Shown here one piece after another: positions 60,494 through 64,000 of a stretch of 64,000 nucleotides of DNA (position 1 is the stretch's first letter; each line of letters starts with the position of its first letter). The DNA comes from Myxococcus llanfairpwllgwyngyllgogerychwyrndrobwllllantysiliogogogochensis (GTDB lineage Bacteria; Myxococcota; Myxococcia; Myxococcales; Myxococcaceae): NCBI RefSeq assembly GCF_006636215.1, contig NZ_VIFM01000002.1, positions 1-64,000 on the forward strand. Direction: 5' to 3'. Under the pieces are notes generated by a model. It did no database searches, was not told the origin of the DNA, and saw only the letters and a program-made list of their open reading frames with translations. The translations under genes and the position numbers were made by a program.

Positions 60494-61846
60494 TCAGTTC
60501 TGGCGCCGCCGACCACGGCGCAGCAGGGTGAGGGTGGAGAGCAACAGCAGGACGGGCACCATGTTCCCACCCATGGCCCCGCATCCGCCCGAGCCCTTGG
60601 GGGTAGGCAATGGTTTGGGAGTGGAGCCCGCGTCCTCGGGGGTGCCGGCATCCTCGGGAGTGCCCGCGTCCCCGGGAGTGCCCGCGTCCTCGTCGGGCTC
60701 CCCGGGGGGCCCTTCCGGGTAGAGCGGCGCGCCGAGTTGCTCCGCGAGCTGCGGCCACTGGCTGGGGCACAAGTCTCGCACGGGAGTGCCCTTCGGGCAG
60801 TGGTGCGTGCCCTGGATTTCGTAGAGGCCGAACAGGGGCTGCCAGGTGTCGCCCTCGTCGGTGCTGCGCGCCAGCGCCCAGTCGTGCAGCCAGGTGGAGC
60901 CGCAGCCGTAGAGCGTCTGCCCGTCGCGCAGCACGCACGCGTTGCCCGTGGGCAGCGACAACATCTGCAGCGGGCCGGTGGAGGGGCCCCGGAAGAAGTG
61001 GTTGAGGGTGCCCACCCACGCCGTCTTCCCGTCGGCGGACAGCTCCATGTTGATGAAGACGTCGTTGATGGTGGAGACGATGTTCAGCGTCTGGCCCGCG
61101 TCGTCGCTGCGCAGCAGGTACGTGGCGCCCTGGGCGGACACGCGCGCCCACAGCACGTCCGGCGATGTGGGGTCCGCCGTCTCCACGAGCAGGTCATACG
61201 GCAGCATCAGCTCCGGCAGCGGGTGGGCCACCTCGGTCCAGGTCTCGCCCGCGTCATCGCTGCGAAAGAGCAGCAGCTGGTTCTCCGCGTTCTTGCCGCT
61301 CACGTAGAGGCGCTGGGGGTTGGCCGGGGACACGCGCACCGCGTTGAGCACCAGGCCCAGGCGCATGAGCGGCGAGGGGGCCCACGTCTCACCTCCGTCG
61401 TAGGAGCGATAGACACCGTTGGGCCTGCCGTGGCGGGAGGTGACGACGTAGAGGATGCGGTCGTCGGTGGGATGCGCGGCCAGCCCCGCCACCCAGGTCT
61501 CCTTGAAGTAGGGGTGGGTGTTCCAAACGCAGCCGCCGTCGGGCGAGCGCAAGAGCGCGCTGCCGGTAGCCGCCACGATGTCGCCCGCCTCGCGCCACAG
61601 GTAGGCGTTGGGGCTCCATCCGCCGTAGCCCATGGCCGTCGGGCATATCCACCTGAAGGTCTTCCCGCTGTCGCGCGAAATCACCGCGCCGAACGTCGCG
61701 CCCAGGAAGAAATCCTCCGGGTGACCTCGGCGGAGGGTGACGTTGGAGGTCTCCGGCAGGCCCGCGTGCGCTCGCGCCGTCCCTCCGACACCCAGGACCC
61801 ACAGGGTGACGAACAGGCTCCAGCGGCGCATGTGGCGAGTCGTCAT
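60494..61846 (-). CDS. BNR/sortilin-type propeller with Myxococcales GC_trans_RRR C-terminal sorting signal
   Basis: 450 residues. Sec signal (SLFVTLWVLGVGGTARAHAG), BNR-like Asp-box repeats (AVISRDSGKTFRWICP, LLRSPDGGCVWNTHP, VYRSYDGGETWAPSP, LFRSDDAGETWTEV, LLRSDDAGQTLNIV, LARSTDEGDTWQPL), typical of exo-sialidase/sortilin/VPS10-like propellers, then a repetitive acidic linker (DAGTPGDAGTPEDAGTPEDA) and a C-terminal GSGGCGAMGG, hydrophobic segment and RRGRRR tail. That ending is the Myxococcales GC-transmembrane-RRR signal, processed by a sortase-like enzyme in related systems. So this propeller is anchored at the surface. First gene of the unit ending in the dihaem cytochrome c. ATG at 61846 with GGAG at good distance. 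Confidence 0.88.
   Translation of the reverse strand: MTTRHMRRWSLFVTLWVLGVGGTARAHAGLPETSNVTLRRGHPEDFFLGATFGAVISRDSGKTFRWICPTAMGYGGWSPNAYLWREAGDIVAATGSALLRSPDGGCVWNTHPYFKETWVAGLAAHPTDDRILYVVTSRHGRPNGVYRSYDGGETWAPSPLMRLGLVLNAVRVSPANPQRLYVSGKNAENQLLLFRSDDAGETWTEVAHPLPELMLPYDLLVETADPTSPDVLWARVSAQGATYLLRSDDAGQTLNIVSTINDVFINMELSADGKTAWVGTLNHFFRGPSTGPLQMLSLPTGNACVLRDGQTLYGCGSTWLHDWALARSTDEGDTWQPLFGLYEIQGTHHCPKGTPVRDLCPSQWPQLAEQLGAPLYPEGPPGEPDEDAGTPGDAGTPEDAGTPEDAGSTPKPLPTPKGSGGCGAMGGNMVPVLLLLSTLTLLRRGRRRQN
60627..60698 (-). repeat. 18-bp tandem repeat (about 4 copies) in BNR-propeller linker
   Basis: Units of 18 bp starting at 60627, 60645, 60663 and (degenerate) 60681, coding (G/S)TPxDA. Three are nearly identical, suggesting recent slippage expansion of the stalk before the C-terminal anchor. 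Confidence 0.75.
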
Positions 61847-62064
61847 GATTCGGGCTCCAGGGGGTATGGGGGCCGGCCCATCCCGGACGATAACGCCTGG
61901 ATGGCCGACATATAGCGGCGGGCTTTGGATGGACGGGTGTGGCGCTTCGCCACATGCGCGGAGTCCTGCATCCACCACTTCCACGCCGTCGGTGCGGGGG
62001 GCTCGCCTCCTGGCGGCCGGTCTGCTACGGACGCGGGAGACTGAGTCGCAGGGGGGAGCACGAC

Positions 62065-63279
62065 ATGGCGGGGGCCGCGAAGGTGTCCGACCTCATTCTG
62101 GACGAGGGCGCCAAGGGATGGAGTGTGCCCGTGGGAGGCCCGGGCCGTGCGGTGTGGGAGGCGCTGATGCAGGCAGCGGTGGATGTGGCGGTGCGGGCCT
62201 ACGAGGACCTGTCGCCGGTGCAACGTGAGCGGGTGCTGGAGGAGTCCGGGAACGTGCCTGCCCAGGCGCGCTCGGCCCTGGTGGACGTGCTGCGGCGCGC
62301 CCGGGACTTCGCGGGCGCGGCCCGTCTCCTGGAAGCCCAGGGCGCGGACGCGCAGGCCGCGGCGCTGCACGAGCAGGCGGGCGCGTTGATGCTGGCGGCC
62401 GAGGCGTGGCTGCGCGCGGGAGAGCGGGCGCGCGCGGCGGCGGCCTTCGAGAGCGCGGGTGCGCTGGAGCGGGCCCTGGAGCTGTACCGCGCGCTCGACG
62501 CGCGCGAGTCCATGGCCCAGTGCCTCACCCGACTGCAGCGTCCGCTGGAGGCCGCGGAGCTGTACCACGCGCTGGGCTACGCGCACGCGGAGCTGGAGGC
62601 GCTGCGCGGCGTGCCGCCCGAGCATCCTCGACGGCGCGAGGCGGTGCTGCGCATGTGCGCGCTGCTCGACGAGCAGGGTGAATCCTGGCGCGCCCTGGTG
62701 CTGCTGGCGGATGCGCGGCAGGAGTCCGCGGACGCGCGCGCGGACGAGGTGCTCCAGGCGGAGCACCTGCGCCTCTTGCGTCACCTGGGCCTGGGGGACG
62801 GCACGTCCTCGTCCCACGAGTCCGCGCCCGTCACGGAGCGGGCGAGCGCCGCGCCCGACGGGTACGAGTACCTCAAGGCCATCCCCATCTTCGGCGAGCT
62901 GGCGCTGGAGGACCTGAAGGACTTGTTCCGCATGGCGCAGCAGGTGGCCATCCCCGAGGACACCACGGTGCTGGAGAAGGGCGCGCGGGGCACGGGACTC
63001 CTGGTGCTGCTGGAGGGCACGGTGGACGTGTCCAGTGGTCCGGGCCTGGACGCTCGGCGGCTCAACACGCTGGGGCCGGGCGCGTGGCTGGGGGAAATCA
63101 GCCTCATCCTGGATGGTCCCACGTCCGCGCACGTGCGCTCACGCTCGGCCGTCCGGGCGCTGAGGGTGACTCGCGCGGACTTCCAGCACTACCTGGCCAC
63201 GCACGAGGCCGCGGCGCTGCGCATCTACCGGCTGTTCACCCACAACCTGGCGGAGCGGGTGCGCGCGCTGAGCGCCTAG
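62065..63279 (+). CDS. Cyclic-nucleotide-binding-domain protein with N-terminal TPR-like helices
   Basis: 404 residues. The N-terminal two thirds is helical, with TPR-like repeats (SALVDVLRRARDFAGAARLLEAQGADAQAAALHEQAGALMLAAEAWLRAG, AFESAGALERALELYRALD). From about residue 275 a CRP-type cNMP-binding domain: IFGELALEDLKDLFRMAQQVAIPEDTTVLEKGARGTGLLVLLEGTVDVS and TLGPGAWLGEISLILDGPTSAHVRSRSAVRALRV, i.e. the phosphate-binding cassette GEISLILDGPTSA. The GE-x3-L pattern is close to that of CRP-like proteins, but whether it binds cAMP, cGMP or nothing is unknown. GGGGGGAG ahead of the ATG at 62065. Followed after 27 bases by a related gene, so the two are likely cotranscribed. Confidence 0.9.
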   Translation: MAGAAKVSDLILDEGAKGWSVPVGGPGRAVWEALMQAAVDVAVRAYEDLSPVQRERVLEESGNVPAQARSALVDVLRRARDFAGAARLLEAQGADAQAAALHEQAGALMLAAEAWLRAGERARAAAAFESAGALERALELYRALDARESMAQCLTRLQRPLEAAELYHALGYAHAELEALRGVPPEHPRRREAVLRMCALLDEQGESWRALVLLADARQESADARADEVLQAEHLRLLRHLGLGDGTSSSHESAPVTERASAAPDGYEYLKAIPIFGELALEDLKDLFRMAQQVAIPEDTTVLEKGARGTGLLVLLEGTVDVSSGPGLDARRLNTLGPGAWLGEISLILDGPTSAHVRSRSAVRALRVTRADFQHYLATHEAAALRIYRLFTHNLAERVRALSA

Positions 63280-63306
63280 GACCCGGGGTGGCGGTAGGAT
63301 GGCGGG

Positions 63307-64000
63307 ATGGCGGACATGCGTGGCGTGGGGAAGGCGCGGGCCGTGGAACTCGCGAGCCAGGGGAAGCTGGAGGAGGCGCTGGGGGAATACCAGGGCCTCT
63401 TGAAGTCCTCCCCTGACGACGCGGACGTGCGCCAGCGGGTGGCGGAGTTGCTGGAGTGGCTGGGCCGGACGGCCGACGCCGCGGCGGCCCACGAGACGGC
63501 GGCGCTGGCGTGGGCGAAGGTGGAGGAGCCCCTGCGCGCGGTGGCCGCGTGTGTCGCCCTGTCCCGGCTGGGTGCGTCCGACGCCGCGAAGCTGCGGTGC
63601 GCGCGGGCGCTGGCCGAGCGCTTCGCCCATTGTCCGGGGGTTGTCGCGGAGCGCCCCGTGCCGCTGTTCTCCCGGTTGAGCCGCGAGGACTTCGTGGCGC
63701 TGGTGGGCGTGCTGGAGGTGCGCGCCTTCTTCCCGGGCCAGGCGGTGGTGGAGGAGGGCGCGGCGGGCGCGTCCATGTTCGCGCTGGTGGAGGGCCGCGC
63801 GGAGGTGGTGCGCGCGCTGGAGGACGGTGCGCGCGGCGTGGTGGGCACGGTGGTGCCCGGGGACTTCTTCGGAGAGCTGGCGCTGGTGTCCGAGGGGCCC
63901 AGGCTGGCCAGCGTGGTGGCCACCGAGCGCGCCGTGTTGCTGGAGTTGACGCGCGCGAGCCTGACGGCGGTGGCCGTGCGTCACCCGGGCGTGGGCGAGG
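63307..64000 (+). CDS. Second cyclic-nucleotide-binding-domain protein (cut by window end)
   Basis: At least 231 residues, open to the window edge. TPR-like helical N-terminus (VGKARAVELASQGKLEEALGEYQGLLKSSPDDADVRQRVAELLEWLGRTADAAAAHETAALAWAKV) and a CRP-type cNMP-binding domain from about residue 120: FSRLSREDFVALVGVLEVRAFFPGQAVVEEGAAGASMFALVEGRAEVV and GTVVPGDFFGELALVSEGPRLASVVATERAVLLEL, with the GELAL-x7-RLASV cassette. It has the same architecture as the gene 27 bases upstream, so the pair is probably a tandem duplication. Further domains may follow outside the window. Confidence 0.9.
   Translation, partial: MADMRGVGKARAVELASQGKLEEALGEYQGLLKSSPDDADVRQRVAELLEWLGRTADAAAAHETAALAWAKVEEPLRAVAACVALSRLGASDAAKLRCARALAERFAHCPGVVAERPVPLFSRLSREDFVALVGVLEVRAFFPGQAVVEEGAAGASMFALVEGRAEVVRALEDGARGVVGTVVPGDFFGELALVSEGPRLASVVATERAVLLELTRASLTAVAVRHPGVGE

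Overview
The window is chromosomal DNA of a myxobacterium, most likely a member of the Myxococcaceae (Myxococcus, Corallococcus or Pyxidicoccus). The evidence is very high GC with long antisense shadow frames, a transmembrane Ser/Thr kinase, many predicted outer-membrane lipoproteins, a protein ending in the Myxococcales GC-transmembrane-RRR C-terminal signal, and a SitA/SitI-type toxin-immunity pair from protein families first described as Myxococcus paralogue families. I saw no rRNA, tRNA, insertion sequence or CRISPR array. About 50 genes are supported; both window ends cut a gene.

Layout: 1-5.5 kb holds a membrane-anchored Ser/Thr kinase (partial), a small HTH protein overlapping a SEC-C type methionine aminopeptidase, a hypothetical gene, and a three-gene unit of two tiny exported proteins plus an Lgt-like membrane protein that has lost its catalytic residues. 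5.5-9.4 kb: a DUF2917 gene divergent from a MocR regulator with a clear inverted repeat between them, a hypothetical gene, and a possible toxin with an overlapping SUKH immunity gene. 9.4-17.6 kb: exported proteins, an Old Yellow Enzyme and a lipoprotein with exactly 21 RCC1 repeats. 17.8-28.3 kb: an ADOP-type permease, a membrane metallophosphoesterase overlapping a cupin, a thioesterase, a methyltransferase, hypotheticals, a DUF962/Mpo1 protein, a YebC-family protein and a GspC-like PDZ protein. 28.7-38.5 kb: a large secreted GH3 enzyme with three discoidin-like domains, a 1125-residue protein with a peptidoglycan-binding domain and a C39-like peptidase domain, and, divergent from it, the sitA-sitI pair.

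38.5-52.5 kb: MsrA, an exported M20 dipeptidase, an orphan hybrid-sensor-input histidine kinase, an ornithine cyclodeaminase-family gene overlapping an MFS/UMF1 transporter, a small PRC-barrel-like protein, a GH15 enzyme, an NmrA-type reductase, a coiled-coil protein, DUF2203 and a SprT-like protein with a changed HExxH motif. 52.7-61.8 kb is rich in exported beta-propellers (PhoX/DUF839, PF09826-type, YVTN, BNR) and includes a tightly overlapping four-gene unit ending in a dihaem cytochrome c lipoprotein. The right end has two tandem cyclic-nucleotide-binding-domain genes.

The strongest biological themes are cell-surface display and cell-cell discrimination: SitA/SitI, the putative SUKH-linked pair, the large C39 peptidase protein and several beta-propeller lipoproteins. 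Functional names below are from recognition of family motifs by eye; no database search was run.
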